Positions 33,107 through 42,739 of a stretch of 64,000 nt of DNA are shown here, piece by piece. The notes beneath the pieces were generated by a model. It was not told the DNA's origin. It ran no database searches and was given only the letters and a program-made list of their open reading frames with translations. This DNA is from Amycolatopsis thailandensis (GTDB lineage Bacteria > Actinomycetota > Actinomycetes > Mycobacteriales > Pseudonocardiaceae): NCBI RefSeq assembly GCF_002234405.1, contig NZ_NMQT01000038.1:32481-96480 (forward strand). The letters are read 5' to 3'. The position numbers and the translations under genes were made by a program. The first letter of the stretch is position 1, and every line of letters starts with the position of its first letter.

Positions 33107-33850
33107 ATGCCGAACGAACGCCTGCGGGACGCCCTGCTGCGCAACGGTCTTTCGCTGGAGCAGGTCGCCGACGCCACCGGGGTCGATCAGAAGACCGTGG
33201 AACGGTGGATCACCAAGGGGCGGACGCCGTACCCGAAGCACCGGCACAAGATCGCCGCCATGGCGCGCGAGTCCGAGACCTACCTCTGGCCGGACTCGGT
33301 CGCCCCTGAGCGCAAGGCCGAGACGGCCGCCGCCGAGGTCGTGCGCGTGTTCCCGCACCGCAACGCCATCCCCGTCGAGCTGTGGGACCGGCTGATCAAG
33401 GAAGCGTCGGACACCGTCGAGGTCCTGGTCCACGCCGCGCTGTTCCTGGTGGAGCGCCCGCGGTTCATCAAGGACCTGACAGCAAAAGCCGCTGCCGGAG
33501 CGCGCATACGTTTGCTCTTCGGTGATCCCGATGGGTCGGCAGTCGCACTTCGCGGTGACGAAGAGCGTTTAGGAGAGGGAACGCTGCCAGCTCGCGTCCG
33601 CAACGCGCTGGCGTCCTACCGGCCGCTCATCGGGGAGGACGGGGTGGAGATGCGCTTCCACAACACCACGCTCTACAACTCGATCTTCCGCTTCGACGAC
33701 GAAATGATCGTCAACACGCACGTCTATGGCTTTCAGGGAGCCCACGCCCCGTCCCTGCACCTCCGACGGCTATCCGCCGGGGACCTCTTCGAGACCTACT
33801 CGGAGAGCTTCGAAGCCGTCTGGAACCTCGCCAAGCCCGCCACCTTCTAG
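33107..33850 (+). CDS. XRE-type HTH regulator with a PLD-like C-terminal domain
   Basis: A 247-residue protein. The N-terminal HTH reads RLRDALLRNGLSLEQVADATGVDQKTVERWITKGRTPYPKHRHKIAAM. The C-terminal part (about 90-245) resembles a phospholipase-D-fold/DUF5919 domain: ASDTVEVLVHAALFLVERP, FIKDLTAKAAAGARIRLLFGDPDG, VEMRFHNTTLYNSIFRFDDEMIVNTHVYG. The PLD HxK motif is not obvious, so this half may be a sensor rather than an enzyme. ATG 33107 follows GGGAGG. It is ten bases upstream of the NUDIX gene and presumably co-transcribed. Such XRE-NUDIX pairs recur in actinobacteria, but their role is unknown. Confidence 0.82.
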   Translation: MPNERLRDALLRNGLSLEQVADATGVDQKTVERWITKGRTPYPKHRHKIAAMARESETYLWPDSVAPERKAETAAAEVVRVFPHRNAIPVELWDRLIKEASDTVEVLVHAALFLVERPRFIKDLTAKAAAGARIRLLFGDPDGSAVALRGDEERLGEGTLPARVRNALASYRPLIGEDGVEMRFHNTTLYNSIFRFDDEMIVNTHVYGFQGAHAPSLHLRRLSAGDLFETYSESFEAVWNLAKPATF

Positions 33851-33860
33851 GAGGCCATAC

Positions 33861-34331
33861 ATGGCACGCGTCGACTATCTCAACGACCCCAACGCCCCGA
33901 AGGCGAATAGCATCGCGGTCGCGGTGTCGGTGTTCATTCAGGACGACGACGGTCGGATCCTCATGATCCGGCGGACGGACAACGACCTGTACTCGATTCC
34001 TGGTGGGCAGCTTGAACTTGGTGAGACTCTGGCTCAGGCCGCCGTGCGGGAGGTTCGCGAGGAGACCGGCATTGAGTGCGAGGTGACTGGGGTCATCGGG
34101 CTGTACTCGAACCCCAACCACGTCATCGCGTACGACGACGGAGAGGTTCGCCAAGAATTCTCGATCTGCTTTCGCGCCAAGCAACTGAGAGGAAACTTGC
34201 GTACCAGCAGTGAAAGTAAGGAGGTCTTGTGGCTAGACTGTGGCCAGCTAGAATCGGTTAAAATTCACCCATCGACCATGTTGAGACTGCGTCATGCTCA
34301 AGAAGAACGTGATGACGTTTACTTCAGCTAG
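33861..34331 (+). CDS. NUDIX hydrolase
   Basis: A 156-residue NUDIX protein with a full NUDIX box, GGQLELGETLAQAAVREVREETGIE (GX5EX7REUXEEXGU). It would hydrolyse a nucleoside diphosphate linked to another moiety. AGGAGG at 33848-33854 precedes ATG 33861. From about 34180 the base composition falls sharply and remains low through 36050. A recombination joint may therefore lie within the last third of this gene. Its TAG stop shares CTAG (34328-34331) with the convergent membrane protein gene. Confidence 0.9.
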   Translation: MARVDYLNDPNAPKANSIAVAVSVFIQDDDGRILMIRRTDNDLYSIPGGQLELGETLAQAAVREVREETGIECEVTGVIGLYSNPNHVIAYDDGEVRQEFSICFRAKQLRGNLRTSSESKEVLWLDCGQLESVKIHPSTMLRLRHAQEERDDVYFS

Positions 34332-35056
34332 CTACTTACCTTGATTTCCAGAGCCTCTAGTACTCGCGCAGCGTATGCAAAAGCGGCAACCTTCACCCAT
34401 TGTTTTTTGACGCCGAATATCCAGAAAAATAAGATTGTTGCGCTTGTGGCAAGCGTAGTCCAAGGAATCCATGCGAGTAGTCCCACGCTAGGGCGGTAGC
34501 AGATTATGGCGAGCCCGGCCACGCTTGCGATGAGGCATACTGTTGCGACAGTAATACCTGCCGCGCGAAGGCCGAGCATGTTTCTGCGGAATCCATAGTT
34601 GCAATTCTCCAGGAAAACTAGGCTATATACCTTTGTGTCTTGAAGCATTGGCCGCCACGCGTTGATCGCCGCATCGTAGCGGCGATCCGCCAGTGTCGGG
34701 TCAGCAACTTCTTGAGTCTCGTCTGGCAGATCTATTCCTGTTCTTGATTTAAGTAGCGAGTGCCAGCGTGCTACCGTAATTGGGTTCGAAACAGGTTCTC
34801 GAAACCGCAACAATTTGGTTGTTGGAGTTCCGCCCCACTCTGCAAACAAACCTTCCTGGAGTCGTCGGCCTCGATCGCGCCCCATCTGGTCGACTGAGAA
34901 TAGTAGAAATCCGGCAATGGGTATGGCAAATAGCTTGCCTATTCTTTCGAGCAAACTAGTGCTAAGTGCGATCGTAATAATCGCTGGCGACGCTACGAGA
35001 AAGACTGGAAGTACGCGGGCTCTCAACGAGTATCTAGAGAGGATCATGAAAACCAC
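34328..35056 (-). CDS. Four-helix membrane protein of an AT-rich two-gene island
   Basis: About 242 residues, no recognised family. An N-terminal TM pair (VLPVFLVASPAIITIALSTS, IGKLFAIPIAGFLLFSV) is followed by a cytoplasmic middle: MGRDRGRRLQEGLFAEWGGTPTTKLLRFREP and WRPMLQDTKVYSLVFLENCNYGFRRN. A C-terminal TM pair (AAGITVATVCLIASVAGLAIICY, LLAWIPWTTLATSATILFFWIFG) ends it. GTG 35056 or ATG 35047 is the start, within 17 bases of the upstream metallo-beta-lactamase stop, so the two are co-transcribed. Base composition is far below the genome level. The conserved-looking LQEGLFAEWGGTPTTKLLR block suggests a functional cytosolic face. I infer, without proof, a conflict or defence role. Confidence 0.65.
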   Translation of the reverse strand: MVFMILSRYSLRARVLPVFLVASPAIITIALSTSLLERIGKLFAIPIAGFLLFSVDQMGRDRGRRLQEGLFAEWGGTPTTKLLRFREPVSNPITVARWHSLLKSRTGIDLPDETQEVADPTLADRRYDAAINAWRPMLQDTKVYSLVFLENCNYGFRRNMLGLRAAGITVATVCLIASVAGLAIICYRPSVGLLAWIPWTTLATSATILFFWIFGVKKQWVKVAAFAYAARVLEALEIKVSS

Positions 35057-35062
35057 TTCTGG

Positions 35063-36048
35063 CTAAATTTCTAATATTCGGTTGCTATTAGCGTCGTACA
35101 TCCAGATATCGCCGTCGTCCCAAATTGTCATCTCTATGCTTCCAAGGAACCGTGTTGAGAAGACGTTATCGGAGTACTTTCGGTACAGATTGGAGGCATC
35201 GGTGCTTGGCTTTTGCCTACCGAGCATACAACTGCACTGGGTGACATATCGGCGACTGCCAGCTCGTGAAATCCTGATCGACGTCCGTGGTGTGCCGCTT
35301 TTAGCACATCGCACTTTAGTTCGGATGCTGAGTAATTAATGTAGATGTCGGTCCATGCGTCTTCAACTGCATCTCCGGGAAGGATGACTCGACGGCCTGC
35401 ATAGTCGATCCTAAGTACATACGAACAGTTGTTGTACTCCACGCCATTTGCATTGCAACTGTCTACCAGCTCATCTGTAGGGCTGAGAATCGTTATTCCG
35501 TCTTCTTTCCAGAAGCTGGCGCTGTCGTTGCGTGTTGGGCTGATTGCTACTACTGTTTTCTCTTCTGATTCTACATTGGCATCATAGTTATACCCTTGGC
35601 GAAGGAGTCTGTATGCGAGCCAATCCTCCAGTGAGTATCTGCTTCCTGTGAATTCCGAGTCTGGAATCGATTTGTTGTTATTGGTATCCCAAAAGTTTTC
35701 CAAGGGGACCTTTTTGGCCCAGAAGAAATTGTATAAGCCGCTCAAGTGATCCATGTCGGGGTGAGTCTGAATATAGCGAAAGATTGGGCGGCCTTCGAGC
35801 TTTTCTTGATGATATTCGTATGGATCGACAAGCATTGACGAGTATTTTTGCTCGAAAGTTCGCGTCGGAGTAGCGAGTCTTGATTTAAACTCATATTTTG
35901 TAAGGTTGTAAGTTTCGGCCAGTCCTTCCACTACCTCCTCCGGTAGGTGTCGAGAGTTATTTACGTCAATCATCGTAAGTCGCCCCGAGGGGAACTCGAT
36001 AAACGTGCAGTCGCCGTGCCCTACGTTTAGAAAATGAATCTTTAGCAC
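35063..36048 (-). CDS. ComEC/Rec2-like metallo-beta-lactamase hydrolase with a -1 frameshift near its end
   Basis: From GTG 36048 the frame gives LKIHFLNVGHGDCTFIEFPSGRLTMIDVNN, then the metal motif QTHPDMDHLSG (HxxxDH), GRRVILPGDAVEDAW and KCDVLKAAHHGRRSGFHE, the ComEC-type MBL core. At about 35245 the frame loses the family pattern after AVVCSVG. Reading one base back at the AAAA run restores KPSTDASNLYRKYSDNVFSTRFLGSIEMTIWDDGD, ending at 35063. The gene is therefore either mutated by a one-base deletion or uses -1 slippage. It is AT-rich, unlike its surroundings, and six bases upstream of the membrane protein gene. No signal peptide is seen, so the enzyme is probably cytosolic, acting on a nucleic-acid or nucleotide phosphodiester. 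Confidence 0.75.
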
Positions 36049-36847
36049 GGATCCGACTCCCTTCTTCTTGCCGAACTTGGCTCTATGGGATCAAGGCGCG
36101 CCGCCGTCGGCGGCGCGCTGGTCACCTTGCGTCCGCGTTTCGCCTGCGGGCGCACCTTGCCCGACACGGCGGGCTGCCGCTCCGCTCCGCCCACCGGCCG
36201 GGCGGTGCGCCCGCTGAAGCCGTGGACAGGTGTAGCCGCCGCCAGCGGCGCGCAGGTACGCCAAAGAGCACGTCGGCCTCCTCGCTGAGACATTCGTGCC
36301 ACCGATGTCGCAGACGGACCAACTGCTGTTACGCGGAGCCACCGCCCCGATGCCAGATCGTCACAACGGCCGTCACGCCGCGTCAAGGGGGGAAAGCGTG
36401 CCTTGACCCGACGCGACGGCCGCGTGGATGGCTTCGTATCGGGAGATGAGGGAGGACTGGCCAGGCCGTCTCCTGGCCGTCAGACGCCGGGTAGGGGTGA
36501 GAACACGCGAGAAGCGTCCAGCCCTATCCGCGCAGGTCAGCGGTCAAAAGCAGTGATCACCACGAGGTCAGTGAGGCCCCAGCATCAAAAGATCAACATG
36601 TAGGCGCGGTACCTCACCAGAGTGGGAGGGGGTGTGTGGAAATAGGGACAGTGAACGTCCCTATTTCCACACACCCCCTCGTGACTGGACCGGTCTGGCT
36701 AGCGTGATCGGACCGGTCGCGCGGGACTGTGTCGATTTTTGCGCGTCCAACGCAACAAAATCCACACAGTCGAGGCCCCCGGGCGTCATGCAGGGGTCCT
36801 CAGTGGCCCCAGGCGCACGGCAAGTAGTCGGCTAAATGCGGGAGGCG
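36049..36847. other. Gene-poor 800-bp stretch beside the island
   Basis: No credible gene on either strand: the open frames here are Arg/Ala/Pro-rich, lack ribosome binding sites and match nothing recognisable. The left part (36100-36260) is again GC-rich with local inverted motifs such as CGCCGTCGGCGGCG. The stretch holds one long hairpin at 36626-36680 and a copy of the GTAGTCGGCTAAATGCGGG repeat at 36823-36846. It may be the right junction of the AT-rich insertion. Confidence 0.5.
36626..36680. repeat. 24-bp perfect hairpin with a GGGAC...GTCCC centre
   Basis: Arms 36626-36649 and 36657-36680 pair perfectly around the seven-base loop AGTGAAC. The innermost GGGAC-N7-GTCCC matches the centres of the two palindromes at 43776-43820 and 43830-43878, whereas the outer arm (GTGTGTGGAAATA) is unrelated to theirs. 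Confidence 0.8.
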
Positions 36848-37219
36848 CTAAAGCGTGTGGGTGGCGATCAGTTGGCCGATCGCCCGGATGTCCGAACCCC
36901 GGAACTCCAGTCGCACGTTCCCCAGGCCGCTGAACCACAGGTCCAGTTCCGCGTCGAGGTCGAAGGTGCCCGCGGTCTCGATCGAGAAAGCCTGGATCCT
37001 GTTGTAGGGCAACGAAGTGAAGTCCTTCTTCTTGCCGGTCATGCCTTGGACGTTCACCGCGATCAGCCGCTTGTTCGTGAACACCACGAAGTCGCGAACC
37101 GCCTTGAACGACGAGATGATCTCCTCGCCGGGGATGATGATCGGCTGCACCGTCGGCGCGATGTCCTTCGGCTTGCACGGCGTGAGCTTGAAGACGGTGT
37201 CCTTGGAGAAGTCAATCAT
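36848..37219 (-). CDS. PH-domain (bacterial pleckstrin-homology-like) protein
   Basis: A 123-residue single-domain protein: IAPTVQPIIIPGEEIISSFKAVRDFVVFTNKRLIAVNVQGMTGKKKDFTSLPYNRIQAFSIETAGTFDLDAELDLWFSGL. This is the bPH_2/YvbH-like fold, with the 'FTNKRLI.V..QG.TGKK..F.S.PY..I..FS.ETAG.FD.D.EL..W' signature. Such proteins are small cytoplasmic modules of unknown ligand. ATG 37219 lies six bases after TACTGT (minus strand), so it is probably leaderless. Its stop abuts a dispersed repeat copy. Confidence 0.88.
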   Translation of the reverse strand: MIDFSKDTVFKLTPCKPKDIAPTVQPIIIPGEEIISSFKAVRDFVVFTNKRLIAVNVQGMTGKKKDFTSLPYNRIQAFSIETAGTFDLDAELDLWFSGLGNVRLEFRGSDIRAIGQLIATHTL

Positions 37220-37246
37220 GCTTCCACAGTACGGATCGCGGCCGTC

Positions 37247-37723
37247 TCAGGTGGCCGGCGTGAACTTCAGGACCGCCTTGCCGTCCTTGATCGCGGTCAC
37301 CCGGTAGGCGATCCCGTTCGTCTGCCCGGCACCGCCGCTGATGGTCGAGCGTCCGCCGCTGGGGAGGGCCGCCGAGAGCGTGACACCGCTGGCCGACACG
37401 GCATCGACGGTGAGCGAGGTGACGCGCAGCCGGGCGTCGAACGCGAGTTTGTCCTTCGGCTTCACGATGACTTCGCAATCGCCGTCCCGGCAGGACTTGA
37501 GGTCGGTGCCGTTCTCGGCGACCAGCGGGCCGGTCGGCTGGGCGATCCCGGACGACGAAGGCGGCGCGGAGGACGAAGGTGGCGACGACGCGGAAGTCGG
37601 CGAAACAGTGGCGGACGGCGGCGCGGCGGGGGAGGACGCGGGAGCGGGCGGGGCGTCGGATCCGCAGCCGGTCAGGGCCGCGGCGGACACGAGCAGGAAT
37701 CCGGCCACACGCAGAGTACGCAT
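37247..37723 (-). CDS. Secreted lipoprotein, function unknown
   Basis: A 158-residue lipoprotein. The signal peptide LRVAGFLLVSAAALTGC carries a lipobox (LTGC). A low-complexity Pro/Ser/Ala linker of about 40 residues follows, then a compact beta-rich domain: DCEVIVKPKDKLAFDARLRVTSLTVDAVSASGVTLSAALPSGGRSTISGG. It ends in GKAVLKFTPAT. It is attached to the outer face of the membrane. ATG 37723 lies six bases after TACGTT (minus strand). Divergent from the FHA gene (79-bp gap). Confidence 0.8.
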   Translation of the reverse strand: MRTLRVAGFLLVSAAALTGCGSDAPPAPASSPAAPPSATVSPTSASSPPSSSAPPSSSGIAQPTGPLVAENGTDLKSCRDGDCEVIVKPKDKLAFDARLRVTSLTVDAVSASGVTLSAALPSGGRSTISGGAGQTNGIAYRVTAIKDGKAVLKFTPAT

Positions 37724-37802
37724 ATGCTGAACGTAGAGCGACGACGCCGGGACCCGTCCCCGACGGAGTGCCGCATACTGCCGTAGGACAGGAGGAGACT
37801 CG

Positions 37803-38573
37803 ATGAAGCGGCTCACGACGGCGCACGAAAGCTTGGCGCTCGGCGTGCCCCGGTCAGCCCCGGGCGCGGTGTTCGCCCTCACGCTCGCGGGCGGCGTCTC
37901 CCTCGACCCCGGTGAGGGCGGCGAGATCTCCTTCGGGCGCAACCGGCCGCAGGTCGACGTCTGTGTGGGGGAGAACGATCTCCAGGTCAGCCGCAAGCAC
38001 GGGCTGCTGAACTTCACCGGCGGACAGTGGCGGGTCAGCAACACCGGCCAGTTGCCCATCCGCCTGCCGAACTCCCGCTGGCTGTCCCGCGGCGAGGAGC
38101 CGATCCCCTTGTCGGACGGTTACACGCCGTTGTTCGTCCGAGGTTCGGGCAGGCGGGAGCACCTGCTCGAGTTGTACGTCGCCGGTCCCGACGGCGGGCA
38201 GCCCGCCACCCGGCACGGCGACGTCACCGTGCCGCCCCGCCGCTGGCGCCTCAGCGCGGAGGAACGCCTGGTCCTGGTCGTTTTCGGTCAGCGCTACCTG
38301 CTGCACGACCTCAACCCGCAGCCGCTGTCCCGCCAGCAGACGGCCGATGTGCTCGGCGAGCTCCGTCCCGGCGAGACGTGGACCGGCCGCCGTGTCGAGC
38401 ACGTCGTCATCGACGTCCGGGCCCGGTTGTCCGCCGGCGGCGTTTACGGCCTGCGGCGCGAAGAGGTCGGCGAGCCGGTCGGCAACGCGTTGAACGACAA
38501 CCTGTTGCGGGAGCTGGTGCTTTCCACCACGCTCGTCCCGCCCGACCTCGCCTTGCTCGACGCGCTCGGCTGA
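37803..38573 (+). CDS. FHA-domain-containing protein
   Basis: A 256-residue protein. The N-terminal FHA domain has the three expected landmarks: FGRNRPQVDV (GR), QVSRKHGLL (SxxH) and WRVSNTGQLPIRL (N). It should bind phosphothreonine peptides made by Ser/Thr kinases. The C-terminal half (about 140-256) is helical, contains LSAEERLVLVVFGQRYLL and RRVEHVVIDVRARL, and looks like a winged-helix-type output domain, though I cannot name it. ATG 37803 follows GGAGGAG. Divergent from the lipoprotein. Confidence 0.85.
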   Translation: MKRLTTAHESLALGVPRSAPGAVFALTLAGGVSLDPGEGGEISFGRNRPQVDVCVGENDLQVSRKHGLLNFTGGQWRVSNTGQLPIRLPNSRWLSRGEEPIPLSDGYTPLFVRGSGRREHLLELYVAGPDGGQPATRHGDVTVPPRRWRLSAEERLVLVVFGQRYLLHDLNPQPLSRQQTADVLGELRPGETWTGRRVEHVVIDVRARLSAGGVYGLRREEVGEPVGNALNDNLLRELVLSTTLVPPDLALLDALG

Positions 38574-38599
38574 CCACCGACAGCGTCCACAGAGGACGG

Positions 38600-38896
38600 T
38601 CAGCGAACGCCTTCCATCGCCGCCTTCGCGACGTCGCTGTCCTCGTCCGCCTTGGTGGCCACTTTCACCAGCGCCGCCGTCGCTTGATCGCGGCTTTCCT
38701 CGGCTTTCACCCGCCCGGCCGAGGCCGCGTTCACGCCGAAGAAGGCGCCCACCACGGTGCCGATCACCGTTCCCGCCGCGGTGATCACCGCCGTGACGTC
38801 CGAGGTGTTCGGGTATCGCCAGACCGCCGCCACCGCGATGACCGCGAGCGCGCTCAGCCCTGCCAGCACCGTCAAGAATCCGTAGTTCCTGCTCAT
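38600..38896 (-). CDS. Small membrane protein with a charged C-terminal helix
   Basis: A 98-residue protein: two TM segments (LTVLAGLSALAVIAVAAVW and VTAVITAAGTVIGTVVGAFFGVNA), then a charged helix AGRVKAEESRDQATAALVKVATKADEDSDVAKAAM with coiled-coil-like spacing. It lacks a recognised family. ATG 38896 follows a GGGAGAG stretch. It reads convergently with the FHA gene; the gap of 26 bp leaves no room for a separate terminator. Confidence 0.65.
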   Translation of the reverse strand: MSRNYGFLTVLAGLSALAVIAVAAVWRYPNTSDVTAVITAAGTVIGTVVGAFFGVNAASAGRVKAEESRDQATAALVKVATKADEDSDVAKAAMEGVR

Positions 38897-38973
38897 CGCC
38901 CGCTCTCCCTTCAGGCTCTTGCGGCATTGCTTCGCCCGAACGGCGCTTTTCGTTACGGCAAAAGGCCGGACTG

Positions 38974-40052
38974 TTATCCGCCGATACCGAACCGGATTTC
39001 GTGCTCTTGTCCCGGCACTACGAATTCCAGCAATCGTTCGCCTTCTTCGGTGATCAAATCCTTGTCGGGCAAGGGCTTCCGTGATTCGATCGTCAATTTC
39101 GCCCCTTTGATCGCCCAAATGGCCAGGAATTCACCGTCGACGAGCAGCGTGCCCCTTCGGCCCCCGGAACCGGGTGGCAACGGCACGCGACGACCATCCG
39201 GGATCACGCGCGCGCGATCGGCGTGGGAGAGCAGGACATTGTCGTATTCCGGCAGGAACCGGGGCGGCGCCGGGGTTTCCGGGTCGGGCCGCGGCGCGTC
39301 GGGCAGATCGAACAGCTCCTTCCCTTCGGTGTCGGTGAAGGTGCGCAGCCGCGGCCGAAGCCGTTCGAAGACCTCCTTGAGCTTGGTCAGTCCCGACCAG
39401 GCCTGGGCATCGCGGACGGTCGCCGGGCCGAACGCCGCGAGATAACGCAGCACCAGGTCGTCGAGGGGGATGCCGTCCGAGATCGGCTCGCCGACCCACT
39501 CGTCGAGCAGGGAGAACGCCACGGGGCCTGACTGCCCCCACAGCCCTCGCGGCGTCACGTGCGCGAGGGGAAGCAGGCTGTTGACCGCGTAGGCGAGCGT
39601 GGTCGGGTCGGCCCCGGGCCATCGGTCCGCCAGCGCTGTCCGGATCTCGGCGCGAGTGCGGTGTCCTCCCGCCAGCAGATCTCGCCCCGCTTCGGCGATC
39701 GCGCCGAGATCGAGACCGGCGATCTCCCGCGAGTAGTGGCCGAGAAAACCGCGCTCGACCACGGGTTTCATGGTCGGCCACAAGGTGAGGGCGTCCTCGG
39801 CCGTCACCAGGTGCACCGTTCCGCGCATCAGCGTCGACCGGACGACCTCGCGGGCGGCGAGCGGCTTCGCCAGCTCGTCCACCTGGAAGTCCCGCAACCG
39901 CGACCACAGGCCGACGTAGGACGAGTCGGGCGCCTGCGCTTGGAGGCCGGCCAGCCGCTCGATCGCGGTGACGGCGGGCAGATCGGCGCGCTCCAGCAGG
40001 AACTGCCTGGCCAGGGTGGCGCGGTTGAGTGCCCGCGCGCTCAGAGTCGCCA

Positions 40053-40053
<1 letters not shown>
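38974..40053 (-). CDS. AlkZ/YcaQ-like winged-helix DNA glycosylase family protein
   Basis: A 359-residue HTH_42 protein. AIERLAGLQAQAPDSSYVGLWSRL carries the Q-x-Q motif proposed as catalytic in AlkZ-type glycosylases. EVVRSTLMRGTVHLVTAEDALTLWP and YLAAFGPATVRDAQAWSGL mark the first and second winged helices. FLPEYDNVLLSHADRARVIP and LVDGEFLAIWAIKGAKL complete the beta-barrel. AlkZ enzymes unhook DNA interstrand crosslinks made by azinomycin; distant actinobacterial relatives have unknown substrates. ATG 40053 overlaps the epoxide hydrolase stop by one base (TGATG), so they are co-translated. Confidence 0.85.
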
Positions 40054-41183
<1,130 letters not shown>

Positions 41184-41205
41184 GGGAGCTAAGCTAGAGG
41201 CCATT

Positions 41206-41224
41206 GCGGAAAGTTTCGTTCCGC
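41206..41224. promoter_or_regulatory. Operator candidate of the second WYL regulator
   Basis: Inverted repeat GCGGAA, seven bases, TTCCGC in the divergent gap. The core GCGGA-N9-TCCGC is identical in sequence and spacing to that at 684-702 beside the paralogous regulator. Confidence 0.6.
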
Positions 41225-41246
41225 GATTGCGGGCAAGGTGGAATTC

Positions 41247-42200
41247 ATGGCGGAAACTTCGGCGAGACTGCTGCGACTCCTGTCGCTGCTGCAAGCGAGG
41301 CGGAACTGGACAGGTCCAGAACTGGCGGACCGGCTCGACGTCACGACCAGGACCATCCGGAACGACGTCGAGCGGCTTCGCGGACTGGGCTATCCGGTCG
41401 ACGCCACGCCCGGCGTGTCCGGCGGGTACACGTTGGGCGCCGGTGCGGCCATGCCGCCGCTGCTGCTCGACGACGAGGAGGCCGTCGCGGTGGCGATGGG
41501 CTTGCGGACGGCCGCGGGCGGCACGATCGCGGGGATCGAGGAGACCTCGGTACGCGCGCTGGCGAAGCTGGAGCAGGTGCTGCCGTCACGGCTGCGACAC
41601 CGCGTCGAGGCGCTGAATTCCGCGACGCTCGCGGTGCAGGGCGGTGGTCCGACGGTCGATTCCGCGGTGCTTTCGACCATCGCCGGCGCCTGCCGCGACC
41701 GGGAGACGCTGCGGTTCGATTATCTGGGGCACAACGGATCCGAGACGCGGCGGCAGGTCGAGCCGCATCGCGTCGTGCACATGGGCCGCCGGTGGTACCT
41801 CGTCGGCTGGGACGTCGACAAGCAGGACTGGCGCACCTTCCGCGCCGACCGGGTGCGGCCGCGGACACCCAACGGGCGGCGCTTCGAGCAGCGCGAACCG
41901 CCCGAAGGCGGCGTTGTCGCCTACCTCCAGCGCGGTGTGGGCGCGGCGTTGTGGCGGCACCACGCGACGATCCGCCTGCACGCCCCGGCGTCCGAAGCCG
42001 CGGCGAAGGTCCCGCCCGCCGTCGTCGTCGAAGCCGTCGACGAGCGGACCTGCCTGCTCAAAGCCGGTGCGGACACGCTGGAATTCCTGGCGCTCTACCT
42101 CGGCCTGCTCGACGCCGACTTCGACGTCGTCGATTCGCCGGAGTTCGCCGAGCACCTGCGCAAACTGATCGGCCGGTTCAGCCGTGCGGTGGGCGCTTGA
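41247..42200 (+). CDS. YafY-type HTH-WYL transcriptional regulator (paralogue)
   Basis: A 317-residue regulator with the same architecture as the protein at 716: HTH GPELADRLDVTTRTIRNDVERLRGLGYPVDA, GGYTLG, MPPLLLDDEEAVAVAMGL and a WYL core VEPHRVVHMGRRWYLVGWDVDKQDWRTFRADRV. A WCX-type C-terminus completes it. ATG 41247 has an AAGG box eight to ten bases upstream; GTG 41238 is an alternative. It faces away from the epoxide hydrolase/AlkZ-like operon and probably controls it. The 3' end overlaps the convergent GNAT gene by 23 bases. Confidence 0.9.
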   Translation: MAETSARLLRLLSLLQARRNWTGPELADRLDVTTRTIRNDVERLRGLGYPVDATPGVSGGYTLGAGAAMPPLLLDDEEAVAVAMGLRTAAGGTIAGIEETSVRALAKLEQVLPSRLRHRVEALNSATLAVQGGGPTVDSAVLSTIAGACRDRETLRFDYLGHNGSETRRQVEPHRVVHMGRRWYLVGWDVDKQDWRTFRADRVRPRTPNGRRFEQREPPEGGVVAYLQRGVGAALWRHHATIRLHAPASEAAAKVPPAVVVEAVDERTCLLKAGADTLEFLALYLGLLDADFDVVDSPEFAEHLRKLIGRFSRAVGA

Positions 42201-42639
42201 CGTCGAAGACCAGCTCCGGGCGTTCCCAAGTGACCTTCGGCGGGCTGGGCGGCACGACACCGACGCGGCGGGCGCCCATCCGTTCGTAGAACCCGGTGGC
42301 CGGCGGGTGGGAGACGACGCGGATCTCGGTCATGCCGAGGCCCGCGGCCTGCCCGAGCATATGCTCGACCAGCCACGCGCCGATGCCCGTGCCCTGGGCC
42401 GAATCGGCGACGAACAGCAGGTCCAGCTCGGCCGGATACTCGATCAGGCTGTAGAAGCCGACCACGTCCCGCTGCGCGTGCGCGACGAACGCGGGATGGG
42501 TGGCGAGGTAGTCCTCGGTCACCCGGTAATCCTCGAGAATCGACGCGTACTCCCCTTGATAGGCGGCCGATTCTTGCACCAGCGCTGTCACTCTGTCGGC
42601 GTCGGAGGCGCTTGCCCTGGAGATGCGGTAGCTCGTCAC
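42178..42639 (-). CDS. GNAT-family N-acetyltransferase
   Basis: A 153-residue acetyltransferase. The first strand and helix are YRISRASASDADRVTALVQESAAYQGEY. The acetyl-CoA loop is in VADSAQGTGIGAWLVEHML (a Q/RxxGxG/A motif, here QGTGIG), and ATGFYERMGARRVG is the final motif. Acceptor unknown. GTG 42639 follows TAAGCT by six bases (minus strand), so it is probably leaderless. Convergent overlap with the WYL regulator gene. Confidence 0.85.
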   Translation of the reverse strand: MTSYRISRASASDADRVTALVQESAAYQGEYASILEDYRVTEDYLATHPAFVAHAQRDVVGFYSLIEYPAELDLLFVADSAQGTGIGAWLVEHMLGQAAGLGMTEIRVVSHPPATGFYERMGARRVGVVPPSPPKVTWERPELVFDVKRPPHG

Positions 42640-42739
42640 GTCGGCAGCTTAGAACGTCACACCGACACTTCTTGACTTCCAGTTAACTAGAGGTATCAGG
42701 CTGGGTTCCGTCAGCTGGGGAACGAACTGGAGGAACGAG

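Noticed and set aside
36042..36386. Leftward open frame of 114 codons rich in Arg, Ala and Pro
   Set aside because: No start signal, no family pattern, and overlapping frames on both strands look equally open because of GC-rich composition.
36585..36604. GATCAACATGTA resembling the end of lpdA (32713-32724), possible duplicated gene end
   Set aside because: Only 12 bases match and flanks differ; chance or codon similarity is enough.
36049..36847. Search for tRNA or attachment sites that could have guided the AT-rich island
   Set aside because: No cloverleaf or CCA-ending tRNA and no clear direct repeats at the two island borders were found by eye.
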